NCBI RefSeq assembly: GCF_000004195.4
Contig: NC_030682.2
Span: 132,091,234 to 132,155,233, forward strand
Length of the DNA stretch: 64,000 bases
Source of the DNA: Xenopus tropicalis
Taxonomy: Eukaryota > Chordata > Amphibia > Anura > Pipidae
Direction of reading: 5' to 3'
Shown here piece by piece: positions 11,049 to 23,172 of this stretch. Under the pieces are notes generated by a model, which saw only the letters and a program-made list of their open reading frames with translations, had not been told where the DNA came from and did no database searches. The position numbers and the translations under genes are program-made. The first letter of the stretch is position 1. Each line of letters begins with the position of its first letter.

Positions 11049-13671
11049 ACATTTTCTTTACACGTTTGGAATATGATGTTTTCTTTGCAAGGTACCGATT
11101 AGGGAGAATGGGCGGAGACTGGTACGGCCAATGGGCATTTTCTATGCAGCAAAGGAGAAAAAAAGAAAAGATGATGGGCAAATTCAAACGGAAAGAGCCA
11201 CTATATCATAATTAGTGATGAGCGAATCTGTCCCGTTTCACCAATAAATTTGTGAATTTTGGCGAAAATGGCGCACATCAAAAAAATTCACAAGCAACTT
11301 TTTTTTTGATGCACGTCAAAAAATTGGCGCTCGCGTAAAAAATATTGTCACTCGTGTAAAAAAAATGATGCGCATCAAAAAAAAGTTGCGTGACATTTTT
11401 TTTGATGCACCATTTTCGCCATTTCGCTAATCTTTTCAAGATTCACAGATTTTTCAGCAAAGCAAAATGGGACAGATTAGCTAATCACTAATTATGATAT
11501 AGTGGCTCTTTCAGTTTGAAAAAATCCTCCAATGGCGAAACGCGGAAATTTACTGCAAATCCATGCCTGGCGAATTATTTTGCCCATCGCTAATCACAGT
11601 TTCTTTTTTTTTCTCCAAAAACTGAAAGGCAGATTTATCAAAATTTGAATTTATTTTTTTCAAATTCCAAAAAAACCTTTCAAATCTTGAATGTACATTT
11701 ATTTGTGAATAAAACTGAAACTTGGTTGCTTAGAGACAAAGTTGAACACCATGAAATCACGTTCTACCCTCTATTTGGAATATGATAGTTTTTTTGCAAG
11801 GTACTGATTAGGGAGAATGGGCGGAGACTGGTACGGCCAATGGGCATTTTCTATGCAGCAAAGGAGAAAAAAAGAAAAGATGATGGGCAAATTCAAACGG
11901 AAAGAGCCACTATATCATAATTAGTGATGAGCGAATCTGTCCCGTTTCACCAATAAATTTGTGAATTTTGGCGAAAATGGCGCACATCAAAAAAATTCAC
12001 AAGCAACTTTTTTTTTGATGCACGTCAAAAAATTGGCGCTCGCGTAAAAAATATTGTCACTCGTGTAAAAAAAATGATGCGCATCAAAAAAAAGTTGCGT
12101 GACATTTTTTTTGATGCACCATTTTCGCCATTTCGCTAATCTTTTCAAGATTCACAGATTTTTCAGCAAAGCAAAATGGGACAGATTAGCTAATCACTAA
12201 TTATGATATAGTGGCTCTTTCAGTTTGAAAAAATCCTCCAATGGCGAAACGCGGAAATTTACTGCAAATCCATGCCTGGCGAATTATTTTGCCCATCGCT
12301 AATCACAGTTTCTTTTTTTTTCTCCAAAAACTGAAAGGCAGATTTATCAAAATTTGAATTTATTTTTTTCAAATTCCAAAAAAACCTTTCAAATCTTGAA
12401 TGTACATTTATTTGTGAATAAAACTGAAACTTGGTTGCTTAGAGACAAAGTTGAACACCATGAAATCACGTTCTACCCTCTATTTGGAATATGATAGTTT
12501 TTTTGCAAGGTACTGATTAGGGAGAATGGGCGGAGACTGGTACGGCCAATGGGCATTTTCTATGCAGCAAAGGAGAAAAAAAGAAAAGATGATGGGCAAA
12601 TTCAAACTGAAAGAGCCGCTATATCATAATTAGTGATAAGCGAATCTGTCCCATTTCGCTTTGCTGAAAAAGTAGTGAATCTTTGAAAAGATTAACGAAA
12701 ATGGCGCACATCAAAAAAATTCACAAGCAACTTTTTTTTGATGCGTGTCATAAAATGGGCGCTCGCGTAAAAAAATGATGCGCATCAAAAAAAAGTTGTG
12801 TGTGACATTTTTTTTGACGCGCCATTTTCGCCATTTCGCTAATCTTTTCAAGATTCACAGATTTTTCAGCAAAGCAAAACGGGACAGATTAGCTAATCAC
12901 TAATTATGATATAGTGGCTCTTTCAGTTTGAAAAAATCCTCCAATGGCGAAACGCGGAAATTTACTGCAAATCCATGCCTGGCGAATTATTTTGCCCATC
13001 GCTAATCACAGTTTCTTTTTTTTTCTCCAATAAAACTGAAAGGCAGATCTATCAAAATTTGAATTTATTTTTTTCAAATTCCAAAAAAACCTTTAAAATC
13101 TTGAATGTACATTTATTTGTGAATAAAACTGAAACTTGGTTGCTTAGAGACAAAGTTGAACACCATGAAATCACATTCTACCCTCTATTTGGAATATGAT
13201 AGTTTTTTTGCAAGGTACGGATTAGGGAGAATGGGCGGAGACTGGTACGGCCAATGGGCATTTTCTCTGCAGCAAAGGAAAAAAAAAAAAAAAAAAGATT
13301 ATGGCAAATTCAAACTGAAAGAGCCGCTATATGATAATTAGTGATTAGCGAATCTGTCCCGTTTCACCGAAACATTTGCGAATCTTTGAAAAGATTTGCG
13401 AAATGGCGCATGTCAAAAAACTTTTTTTTGAAGCGAATGACAATTTTTTTGACATGCAACAGTTTTTTTTGACGCATGTGACAATTTTTTTACACAGCCG
13501 ACAAAATTCACTGGGGAAATAATTGATGGTACGTCAAAAAATTGTCAACCGCGTCAAAAAAATGGTGCACGCATGACATTTTTTTTTCCACATGCCATTT
13601 TTGTTGTTAAAGATTCGTGAATTTTTCGGCGAAACGGAACAGATTTGCTCCTCATTAATTATGATATAGTG

Positions 13672-13806
13672 CAGTGGTTCTCAACCTGTGGGTCGGGACC
13701 CCTTCAGGGGTCGCCTAAAACACATATTTCCGATGGTCTTAGGAATAATTTTATGGTTGGGGGTCACGACAACATGAGGAACTGTATTAAAGGTTGAGAA
13801 CCCCTG
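13672..13806. mobile_element. SPIN-type hAT MITE, short
   Basis: The element starts CAGTGGTTCTCAACC and ends GGTTGAGAACCCCTG. Inside are TGTGGGTCGGGACCCC, GGGGTCGCCTAAAACACA and TTTCCGATGGTCTTAGGAA, which I recognise as SPIN (SPACE INVADERS) non-autonomous sequence. A perfect 8-bp target duplication ATATAGTG flanks it (13664-13671 and 13807-13814). At 135 bp it is an internally deleted copy. It sits inside unit 4 of the tandem array. Confidence 0.85.
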
Positions 13807-14084
13807 ATATAGTGGCTCTTTCAGTTTGAAATAATCCTTCAATGGCGAAATGAGGAAATTCACTGCAAATCCATGCCTGGCGAATTATTTCGCCCATCAC
13901 TAATCATAATTTCTTTTTTTTTTCTCAAAATTCCAAAAAAACCCTTCTTGAATGTACATTTATTTGTGAATAAAACTGAAACTTGGTTGCTTAGAGACAA
14001 AGTTGAACACCATGAAATCACATTGTACCCTCTGTTTGGAATATGACGTTTTTTTTGCAAGGTACTGATTAGGGAGAATGGGCG

Positions 14085-14903
14085 TGTCACACAACGTATG
14101 ACGTATGAGCCGCTAGCACAATCAGGGAAATACCACACGTGCCACAAGGGTTGTTTCACAGGGGTTTATTACAACCAAACGTAGATAAACAGGGAAAGGG
14201 CAATGCGCATGGAAGGTCCACAAGTCCCAATCACATCAAATCCTCCTTCAGGAAGTCTTCAGGGCAACCCCCCTCTGCACAATCTCCAGGGAACAAAGGC
14301 AGAGTCTCCCAGCCCAACCCCCAAAAGGTTTCCCACCCAGACAGCCACAATTACCTGGGCAGTCTCCCCAGGCAGTTCCAATGGGAATAAACAAAGTTCC
14401 TTTTTGGGTAGTTCCACAGAAAACACACTACCTTGGTTCCAGGGCAAACAGTCCTTCTGCAGGAGTTAGGGTAATCCAGTTGGAGGGAATCTTCCTGCCT
14501 CAGCTAGGGTGGATTCCAAGGAACCGCAGGGGAGGGTGTCCTGCCGTAGCGAGGTTACACCCAGACGAACAAAAGCCCCTTCTCCACCCACAACCTCTGG
14601 TTTTTCTACCCTGCTGCTGGTACCTCCCCTCTTTTCCACACTCCCTAGGATTGATTGGTTAGGAGGCTGACCCTGCTTCTGCTTAACCCAACCCTAGCAG
14701 CTCCAATTGGCAGGGTCCCCTGCAGCATCATTAGGGGAGGGGTTTAACCTAGGAGGGACTTGCCCAGCTCCTCTGGAGGGGACTTCTGGGAGCTTCTTTG
14801 TTTAAAACCCTTTCGGCGGGAAAACAGAACAATGGGCTGCCACCATCTTGGCTAGAACATGCACTGGCTAAACATTGGGCCAGTATAAGGGTTTTTGGTC
14901 ACA
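14085..14903 (-). mobile_element. Solo LTR of an LTR retroelement
   Basis: The segment begins TGTCAC, ends GGTCACA, and is flanked by a perfect 5-bp duplication GGGCG (14080-14084 and 14904-14908), as expected for a solo LTR of 819 bp. It is GC-richer than its surroundings. On the minus strand AATAAA (14170-14165) lies about 80 bp before the end, in the position of an R/U5 boundary, so the minus orientation is preferred. No internal coding region is present. Confidence 0.8.
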
Positions 14904-15410
14904 GGGCGGAGACTGATATGGCCAATGGGCATTTTCTATGCAGCAAAGGTTAAAAAAAAAAAGATAATGGCCAAATTCAAACTGAAAGAGCCGCTATATC
15001 ATAATTTACTTTATATTTTTTCCAAAAATCGAAAGGCAGATTTATCAAAATTTAAATTTTTTAGTTTTTTTTTTCAAATTCCCCCAAAAATTTTCAAATC
15101 TTGAATGTACATTTATTTGTGAAAAAAACCTCTTCTTCTTTGCAAGGTACTGATTAGGGAAAATGGGCGGAGATTGGTATGGCCAATAGGCATTTTCCAT
15201 GCAACGAAGTTAAAAAAAAACAAAAGCAAAAAAACAACAAAAGAAAACTATATTTTTTATTTCCTTAAAAATGGGAAGGCAGATTTATCAAAACTTGACT
15301 TTTTTTTAGTTGTTTTTCAAATTCCAAACTAACACTTATTTGTGAATAAAACTGAAACCTGATTGCTTAGAGACAATGTCGAACGTGGTGAAATCACATT
15401 CTACCCTCCA

Positions 15411-16812
15411 TTTTTAGTGAATTTGTCAAATTTAAATTCAAAATCTCAAAAGCTGGATCTGCAAAACAGCTAGAATTTGAAACTATAACTTCCATTGAGC
15501 TATAGAGTAACCGGACGCTGCAGTTACGGGGGGACGGGGGCCCGGGCCGTGGGGTCTGCTTTCTCCATTTAGCAGGTATCTCCACTCCATGTTGGCTCCA
15601 AGGTAGGAGAGCAAGCAGGGATTTGAGGGGCGGGGGACGTGTCAGGGCAAGGGGCCCGGGTAGTGTTAGAGTGTGACTTATAGGCTCTTTCGGCTAATCA
15701 GTGGTGTAACTACCCTGCACTGGGCCCCCTGCCGCACTGAGTAGTGGAAAGAGGCCATAAGTCACAACCTCAATAGCAGGAACAACTCCCTAAGTTTTCT
15801 CATATCTTTCCAGAGACAATTTCAACAAACAATTTTTTGGGGCCAAACATTGTTTCTATAATAAAGCATGTTGTCTGACATTGAGATGTCGTCTCTTTAC
15901 TACAAACACAGTCTCTACTCTTCTGGAAAGGTGCTCCACTAGATGTTGGTACGCAGTGTGGGCTCGGCCTTCCCCACAATATTTTTCCTGGGCCCTGTAA
16001 TTGCTGGTCACTTGTGGTGCCAGGGGGGTCTCTTTCCTCTGTATTTACACCAGTGTTGGTACAGTACATTGTTGGTATGATTTGCTTCTATTCAGGAGCA
16101 TGGGGGGGGGGGGGGATGTTGGGCAAGGCCATTAGTCAGTCAGGCTTGGCTCACTGTTGGTGTTCCAGTTTCAGGACGTCAGGGCTCTGAATGTACTTTG
16201 CTTGGTTCATAGGGTTATTATCATGCTGGGACAGGATGATATTTTCACATACTATTGCCACAGAGTAAGAAACATTATCAAGAATGTCATTTTACACTGT
16301 AGGTTTGTTTTCACTGGAATGATGGAACCTTGCCTAAAATAATAATGCTAGGGTATAATCCTGCTGCACAAACTTCCCAGTCATCAGGAAGAGATTCAAA
16401 CACTGACCACAACATTTACACCACTTGAACCAACACTTTGAGTTGCACCCAGCCTGTGTTACGGTATAAAACCCATAAAACCAAACTCTCAAAAGGTAGT
16501 TCTTCTTCTGACATTTCTTCTTCTAACATTTTCTTACTAAATATCATTCAGTGACATAATTCAATTTTTAAAGTGGAGTCGAGGTACTTTTGGCCAAAAA
16601 AAAATGTTCAAATTCTTGTGGCAATATACAAAGATGGATGACAAGAAGAATGCACTGTAGCTTTCTGTCTGTACTGTAAATTAGTTAGGTAGGTTCGACC
16701 CCCATCTTATGTCTGGCTGAGTTTATCACTCAAACAGGAAAATCAGATTGACCAATGACATTTGTGTGGGGCCATCTACCAACCAGGTATTCTGTCTTAG
16801 TATGATGTAGAC
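15411..16812. other. Intergenic, no gene seen
   Basis: Non-coding sequence with a G homopolymer (about 16103-16114) and repeat-like text near 15690-15740. I see no open frame with homology. Confidence 0.6.
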
Positions 16813-17102
16813 CAGGGATCCCCAACCTTTTATACCTGTGAGCCGCATTTAAATGGAAAAAGTGTTGGGGAGCAACACAAACATGGAAAAGGTTCCTGGG
16901 GGTGCCAATAAGAGCTATAATTGGTTACTTAGTAGCCCCTATGTGGACTGGCAGCCTATAGAAGGCTGGGTTTTTATGGAACCAAAACTTGCCTCCAAGC
17001 CAAGAATTCAAAAATAAGCACCTACTTTGAGGCCACTGGGAGCAACATCCAAGGGGTTGGGGAGCAACATGTTACTCCTGAGCCATTGGTTGGGGAACAC
17101 TG
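16813..17102. mobile_element. hAT MITE with perfect 8-bp TSD
   Basis: It begins CAGGGATCCCCAACC and ends GGTTGGGGAACACTG. ATGTAGAC is duplicated on both sides (16805-16812, 17103-17110). Two other full copies of the family are at 21880-22187 and 36283-36588. Confidence 0.9.
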
Positions 17103-17110
17103 ATGTAGAC

Positions 17111-17500
17111 AGTGATATTATAAGACAATTTGCAATTGGTCTTCATTTTTTAATTGTTGTGGTTTTTCAGTAACTTAGTTTTTTGTTCAGTAGATTTCAA
17201 GTTTGGAATTTCAGCAGCCATATGGTTGCTAGGGTCTTATTTTGCTTAGCAACAAGGCAGAGGTTTGAGTGAGAGACTGGAATATGCATTGGAGGGGACT
17301 GAATAGGACAATAAGTAATAAAAAGTAACAATAACAATAAAATTGTAACTTTACAAAGCAATAGTTTTTTGTCTGTCGGGGTCAGTGACCCCTATGTGAA
17401 AATTGAGGAAAGATGTAGAAAAGGAAAGCAAATAACACAAAAACTATAAAGAAAAATGATGAAAATCAAATGCAAAGTTGCTCTACACTAAAACTGGTCT
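17111..17500. mobile_element. Repeat family fragment (related to the 49353 MITE)
   Basis: It shares blocks with 49361-49780 and 58000-58300, in order: GACAATTTGCAATTGGTCTT, a GGTTGCTAGGGTCTTATTTT block, GAGAGACTGGAATATG and TCAGTGACCCC. In the 49-kb copy these blocks lie inside TTAAAGG termini, so this is probably a diverged T2-like MITE. Confidence 0.55.
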
Positions 17501-18001
17501 TGTATGTACTAGTAACCAATCAAAAGGCAGATACTGAGTCATGTGCTTAGCAACCGCCCATAGAATCATGTTGAGATTTTATTAGCAGTGGGGGATGGGG
17601 GTTGTGGCGGGATCTGGGAATGAGTATTGCCTCTCCATAGGTGACCCTTGTTTCCTGCCACATAAATAAAACTAAAAACACCCATATTCACTGAGGGAAA
17701 TGTAAGGGCTGCGTGTAAATGTTACATTACTCTCACCCAAGGTTTAGTGAGAAGAATTTCTGGAGTGAACATGGGATGCGATTCTTTCACCAAAATAAAT
17801 CCTATTTGCTAGGATATGTCATGCAGATCAGCTGTCAGCGCATTCTTTGTGCAGTTGCTTGGCAACCAATAACTGCATCTGACGATTGATGCAGTTTGCC
17901 ATGGAAACAGAGACTCTCATTCACTGTGATAAGACAATTCCTGTCAAGGATCAAGCAATTCAAGGAAAATTGCATACAGTTGAAGCTATGCTTTATTATA
18001 T

Positions 18002-18329
18002 TACTGTATTTTCTGGCGTATAAGACGACCCCCAACTTTTCCAGTTAAAATATAAAGTTTGGAATATACTACCACCCTGTGGCTCGCAGAACCGAACCCT
18101 CCGCTCCCCCCCAGCATCCTCCTGCTTCCCCCAGGGCACCCCCAGCATCCTCCGGCTCCCCCCAGGCCCCCCTCAAGCATCCTCCTGCCCCTCCCCCAGC
18201 ATCCTCCAGCTTCCCTGCCAGGAAGCAAGGTGCAGGTAAGTACCCAGCGTATAAGACGACCCCCGACTTTGGCACAGATTTTCCGGGGTTGGGGTTAAAA
18301 AGTCGTCTTATACGCTGAAAAATACGGTA
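18002..18329. mobile_element. TA-flanked MITE (GTATAAGACGACCCC family)
   Basis: The left end TACTGTATTTTCTGGCGTAT, continuing AAGACGACCCC, is mirrored by GTCGTCTTATACGCTG and AAAAATACGGTA at the right. A second inner copy of GCGTATAAGACGACCCC is at 18248. The middle holds a small CCCCCAGCATCCTCC minisatellite (about 18107-18215). TA at each border suggests a Tc1/mariner-type origin, which I infer from the borders alone. Confidence 0.65.
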
Positions 18330-18364
18330 CTTTAAAACACAGCATTGTGCATGGAACCTACATC

Positions 18365-19873
18365 TGGGAAGGGACTGGGGGATAATAGCCTCTGGGAAGG
18401 GACTGGGGCTGTGGGATAGCAGGTATAGTAGGGAGAGATGGTGCCTATAGTAGCAGTGGGGGGATAATAGCCTCTGGGAAGGGACTGGGGCTGTGGGATA
18501 GCAGGTATAGTAGGGAGAGATGGTGCCTATAGTAGCACTGGGGGGATAATAGCCTCTGGGAAGGGACTGGAGCTGTGGGATAGCAGGTATAGTAGGGAGA
18601 GATGGTGCCTATAGTAGCAGTGGGGGGATAATAGCCTCTGGGAAGGGACTGTGGCTGTGGGATAGCAGGTATAGTAGGGAGAGATGGTGCCTATAGTAGC
18701 AGTGGGGGGATAATAGCCTCTGGGAAGGGACTGGGGCTGTGGGATAGCAGGTATAGTAGGGAGAGATGGTGCCTATAGTAGCAGTGGGGGGATAATAGCC
18801 TCTGGGAAGGGACTGGGGCTGTGGGATAGCAGGTATAGTAGGGAGAGATGGTGCCTATAGTAGCAGTGGGGGGATAATAGCCTCTGGGAAGGGACTGGGG
18901 CTGTGGGATAGCAGGTATAGTAGGGAGAGATGGTGCCTATAGTAGCAGTGGGGGGATAATAGTCTCTGGGAAGGGACTGTGGCTGTGGGATAGCAGGTAT
19001 AGTAGGGAGAGATGGTGCCTATAGTAGCAGTGGGGGGATAATAGCCTCTGGGAAGGGACTGTGGCTGTGGGATAGCAGGTATAGTAGGGAGAGATGGTGC
19101 CTATAGTAGCAGTGGGGGGATAATAGCCTCTGGGAAGGGACTGGGGCTGTGGGATAGCAGGTATAGTAGGGAGAGATGGTGCCTATAGTAGCAGTGGGGG
19201 GATAATAGCCTCTGGGAAGGGACTGTGGCTGTGGGATAGCAGGTATAGTAGGGAGAGATGGTGCCTATAGTAGCAGTGGGGGGATAATAGCCTCTGGGAA
19301 GGGACTGTGGCTGTGGGATAGCAGGTATAGTAGGGAGAGATGGTGCCTATAGTAGCAGTGGGGGGATAATAGCCTCTGGGAAGGGACTGGGGCTGTGGGA
19401 TAGCAGGTATAGTAGGGAGAGATGGTGCCTATAGTAGCAGTGGGATAATAGCCTCTGGGAAGGGACTGGGGCTGTGGGATAGCAGGTATAGTAGGGAGAG
19501 ATGGTGCCTATAGTAGCAGTGGGATAATAGCCTCTGGGAAGGGACTGTGGCTGTGGGATAGCAGGTACAGTAGGGAGAGATGGTGCCTATAGTAGCAGTG
19601 GGGGGATAATAGCCTCTGGGAAGGGACTGGGGCTGTGGGATAGCAGGTATAATAGGGAGAGATGGTGCCTATAGTAGCAGTGGGGGGATAATAGCCTCTG
19701 GGAAGGGACTGGGGCTGTGGGATAGCAGGTATAGTAGGGAGAGATGGTGCCTATAGTAGCAGTGGGGGGATAATAGCCTCTGGGAAGGGACTGGGGCTGT
19801 GGGATGGCAGGTATAGTAGGGAGAGATGGTGCCTATAGTAGCAGTGGGGGGATAATAGCCTCTGGGAAGGGAT
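18365..19873. repeat. 82-bp minisatellite, ~18 copies
   Basis: The block GATAATAGCCTCTGGGAAGG recurs every 82 bp from 18381 to 19851; two units near 19440-19530 lack three G and are 79 bp. Divergence between units is a few percent. It lies about 0.9 kb upstream of the DCSTAMP coding exon. Confidence 0.95.
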
Positions 19874-20828
19874 TGCCAGGGCTTATTTTTACTCCCAGTC
19901 CAGACCTGATCCCCATTGGCTACAGGCAGCCTCATACATAGTGAGAACAAGTTGCTCCTTAGTGTGAGCCTTTCTATGTCAGATGCAAATCTTTGTGCAT
20001 GATTTCGTAAATGTCAATTATGAACACATATAATGGGAACCACTGGAAATGCACAGACTCACTAACTGACTAATGCTCTCCCCTTGAGAGTGCTTATTAT
20101 TAGGAAGGTGATGCTACCTACCTGCACTTGAATAATACACTCGCATCCCCACACTTTGTATCTATTTCATTTTAGATTAGTGCTTCCCAAGCTATGGAAC
20201 TGGCCCCCCATTAGTGGCAGGTTTAGCATGAAGGCCAAATAGGCTGAGTTCTGGGGGGAAGGCCTATTTGCTGTTTAGCTACACCTGAAAGCCCATCTTG
20301 AAGGTCAGTGAGATCAGGGTCCTCGGTACCTGCTATGTATATAAAGTGCTTTGGAATATAGAAACCTTACACTCACACTCAAGGAACCTGGCTAATAAGC
20401 ATTTGGCACTGGGAAAACATTATCAACGATACTGAAATCATGAGATTTATTATTTTTGCTGTGACTGGGAAGGAATGGTGGGAAGTAGCAGTTGACTTCC
20501 TTCTAAGCGGCCCAAGGCACATGTACAAACCATGACTAAATATGGCTGCTTCCTCTTTCATGTACATAAATAAGTAAATGTGCCTCGTCACTGTTACAAG
20601 GAATATGTAGTCAGAAATCATCTAATGCTGAACAGGACACTGCACTGAAGGGATTCCAACCCATTTTGTTTGATTATTTGCTGATGATGATCAGATCCTG
20701 GCACAGTTATTCTAAAGGGACTCATCTCACTTTCCTAATCACTCAACTATTTCCCATCTCCGCAAGTGACTAGAGGAAGAGCTGCCTGGGATATCACTGG
20801 CTACAGCCAGTCCTGGCTTTCTGGAACC

Positions 20829-21833
20829 ATGGGAGTATTTGCCAATGGAAGAGGTTCTGGATGGAAGAACACCACGTATTTCTCCTTCCTCTGCGTGGCT
20901 CTAGGGTCCACCATTAGTTTCAGTTTTTTTTTACTTTTGCGCCTTTCCAGCGCATTTACCCCTACTGTGTCTCTGGCTGTTGCCAGCTCACTTGCAGTTC
21001 TTCTCTCTATTCTCTTCTTCTTTTACAAGGCATTGCGCTGCATGAGTGTCCTCTTCCTCCTCTCCTGTGGCATGAAAGAGGGTAGGAACGGTGTGATCAC
21101 CGTTGGCGCTGGCGTTGTGATGTTTTATAACATCAAAAACATCTTTAACAACCTCAGAATCCTGGCAGACAGCATCACCTGTGACTTGGAATCCAAGCGC
21201 GTCTCCTTGAGGGCCATGCCTTTTGAATTCTACAGAGAGGCCATTGAAAGGGTTTACAATGAAAGTAAAAAATTTTTTGCCCTAAATAATGAAATTTTTA
21301 GTTATACTGACAAATTTCAGTGCAATATTTTAGTTTATGACAAAGGCCTAAAAACAATGGTAAATGAAACAAAGCAACAAATCCATGATGTGACGGCCAC
21401 CATAATGCATCTGATTGGTATTGCTTCCTATGCAGCTCACATAGTCATCCTTGTACTTGGCATCTCCATTATTCTCTGCGGAACTGGATTCTTTGTAAGA
21501 AAGTTCTTGAGCCAAGGCAGCAAACACTTTGAAAACAAGTACATTACAAAAACCTTTGTGCGTTATGATAACTCCAGAAAGGAGCAGAATGAATCGGGAG
21601 TCTTGCCCCTCAACAAGCAGGAAAGACACAACTACATTAGAATCCCTTGTCTAAAGATTCCTACAAAGGAGTGCAAAAGGGTGGCCCTTTTCCTTGTTCC
21701 GGTCTTTGTTAATATCACGGTCTGGGCTTTAATCACATTTGTAGATCTTATGCTCTACTGGCTGATTGTAACCGGAAGCACCCATCTGCAAGAGCTGCCT
21801 CCCCTTACGGTTCCAATACATGTATCTCTGACT
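20829..21833 (+). CDS. dcstamp: DCSTAMP coding exon 1 (N-terminal two thirds)
   Basis: The exon encodes 335 residues from MGVFANG to VSLT, with the donor GTAAGT at 21834. A plausible acceptor (ctccgcaag) ends at 20766, so about 62 nt of 5' UTR would precede the ATG in this exon. The long extracellular loop contains NES and NET N-glycosylation sequons. Confidence 0.93.
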
Positions 21834-21879
21834 GTAAGTACTCAGTGTTTGCAGTTTGGGAATAAGGCTGTATCTAAAC

Positions 21880-22187
21880 CAGTGATTCCCAACCTGTCGC
21901 TCATGAGCAACATGTTACTCACTACCCTCTTTGATGTTGCTCCCAGGGGCCTCATAGCAGGTGCTCATTTTTAAATTTCTGGCTTGGAGGCAAGTCTTGG
22001 AAGCACAGAGACACAGTTTTACTCCAAGCAGAGCCTCCTGCAGGCCAGCAGGCCACATGGGGCTACCAAATAGCCAATCACAGACCTTATTTGGCACCCC
22101 CAAACTACCTTTGTCATGCTTTTGTAACTCACCAACTCTTTTTACACCTGAATGTGGTTCACAAGTGAAAAAGGTTGGGGATCCCTG
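21880..22187. mobile_element. hAT MITE in DCSTAMP intron, perfect 8-bp TSD
   Basis: It begins CAGTGATTCCCAACC and ends GGTTGGGGATCCCTG. ATCTAAAC is duplicated at 21872-21879 and 22188-22195. It starts only 46 bp after the end of the coding exon and 40 bp beyond the GTAAGT donor. Confidence 0.9.
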
Positions 22188-22195
22188 ATCTAAAC

Positions 22196-23172
22196 AATTA
22201 AACACCTAGACACAGGGCTGCTTTAAGTAGTTCCGGAGCTGGGGAGCAATCCATATTTGTTGGGTCTTATTATTTATATATAGAAGCATCCCCAAACTAC
22301 TGAGGGACCACAGGTTGGGTAATACTGATCTAAAGCATTATTGTCTTTTTTGTGCCTCATTGCATATTTTATTTTATAAAATCATTACTAAAGGTCCAAG
22401 ATAAAATAAGGCAAATGCATTAGGGCAAATGGGTGATGCTCAGTCTACTGTCTAAATGCTGAGTTTATGGCATTAGATATGATTAAGTAGGATTAGGATC
22501 TGAAATTGTTCCACAATGGGAGTAATGCAATATATAACTTTAGCTTCCATGGGCTTTCTGAAACTGTTTGAGATGGATAAGGGATTAGCATTTTAGGCTC
22601 ATTTAAGATAAATGGTACACCCCTTAGACCTCATTCACTAGTACCCCTGCTTATCCTTTGTGCTGCTGCACTATGCCCTTTGCATTTGTTTGAAAGCCCA
22701 GCATAAGGAATAAAGTGCAGCACTGATAAAAGCAAAGGATGGCTTCCTGGTGCCATGCATCCCACTAGCTCTCCTGGCTGGCAAGCTCTGAATAACATGC
22801 AAGCTAGGTGCTTGCCAGGGGTGCCTGGGTGCATACTAACTCCTAATCCCCTAAAAATAGAAATACTAGTAGCAAGGTTCTTTTAATACTGGGTACCAAA
22901 CATTCTGACACTTGGTCATACAGTACCTATAGATAAAGCATTTGGGAGTTGGTGGCATGCAGTCAGCCCCCAAAGAAGCCATTCATTCTCTTCTTCCTCT
23001 GTTTGTGTTGGTTTCATGTATATTGGTGCATTGGCAGAGAACTAATCCTGATAATGTTCTTCGTGAACACGAGTCTAATTGACCTGACTGTGTGAAAATA
23101 ATACTGCAATGTGCAACTTTTTGTTTTTAATTGGGTTCTTATACCTGTTTTCTCTTAAATCCTTCTTTGCAG
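22196..23172. other. DCSTAMP intron, remainder
   Basis: No exon or complete element is seen. It ends with a good acceptor (cttctttgcag) at 23172. Confidence 0.7.

Larger units (their letters stand above)
8001..11070 (+). other. rims2: RIMS2 3' UTR (probable extent)
   Basis: From the stop at 8000 the sequence is non-coding, rich in long A and T runs, and free of recognisable transposons until about 11070. AATAAA hexamers occur at 9036 and 11043; the second lies just before the tandem repeat array and may be the distal poly(A) signal. The extent is inferred from composition and hexamers, not from transcript data. Confidence 0.6.
11091..15410. repeat. Tandem array of a ~709-bp unit
   Basis: The block GGTACTGATTAGGGAGAATG (with single-base variants) recurs at 11091, 11800, 12509, 13214, 14061 and 15146. 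The first three spacings are 709, 709 and 705 bp. The fourth is lengthened by the SPIN-type insertion, the fifth by the solo LTR. Units 1 and 2 are nearly identical. Each full unit carries an imperfect palindrome flanked by GAGCCACTATATCATAATTA and its inverse TAATTATGATATAGTGGCTC. Units 5 and 6 are truncated and more diverged. Confidence 0.9.

Noticed and set aside
18059..18318. Proline-rich and glycine-rich open frames on both strands
   Set aside because: They are produced by a short CCCCCAGCATCCTCC tandem repeat inside a TA-flanked MITE.
20766..20828. Extended N-terminus of DCSTAMP upstream of 20829
   Set aside because: There is no ATG in this stretch; the frame begins at GTG next to a likely splice acceptor, and family homology starts at MGVFANG.
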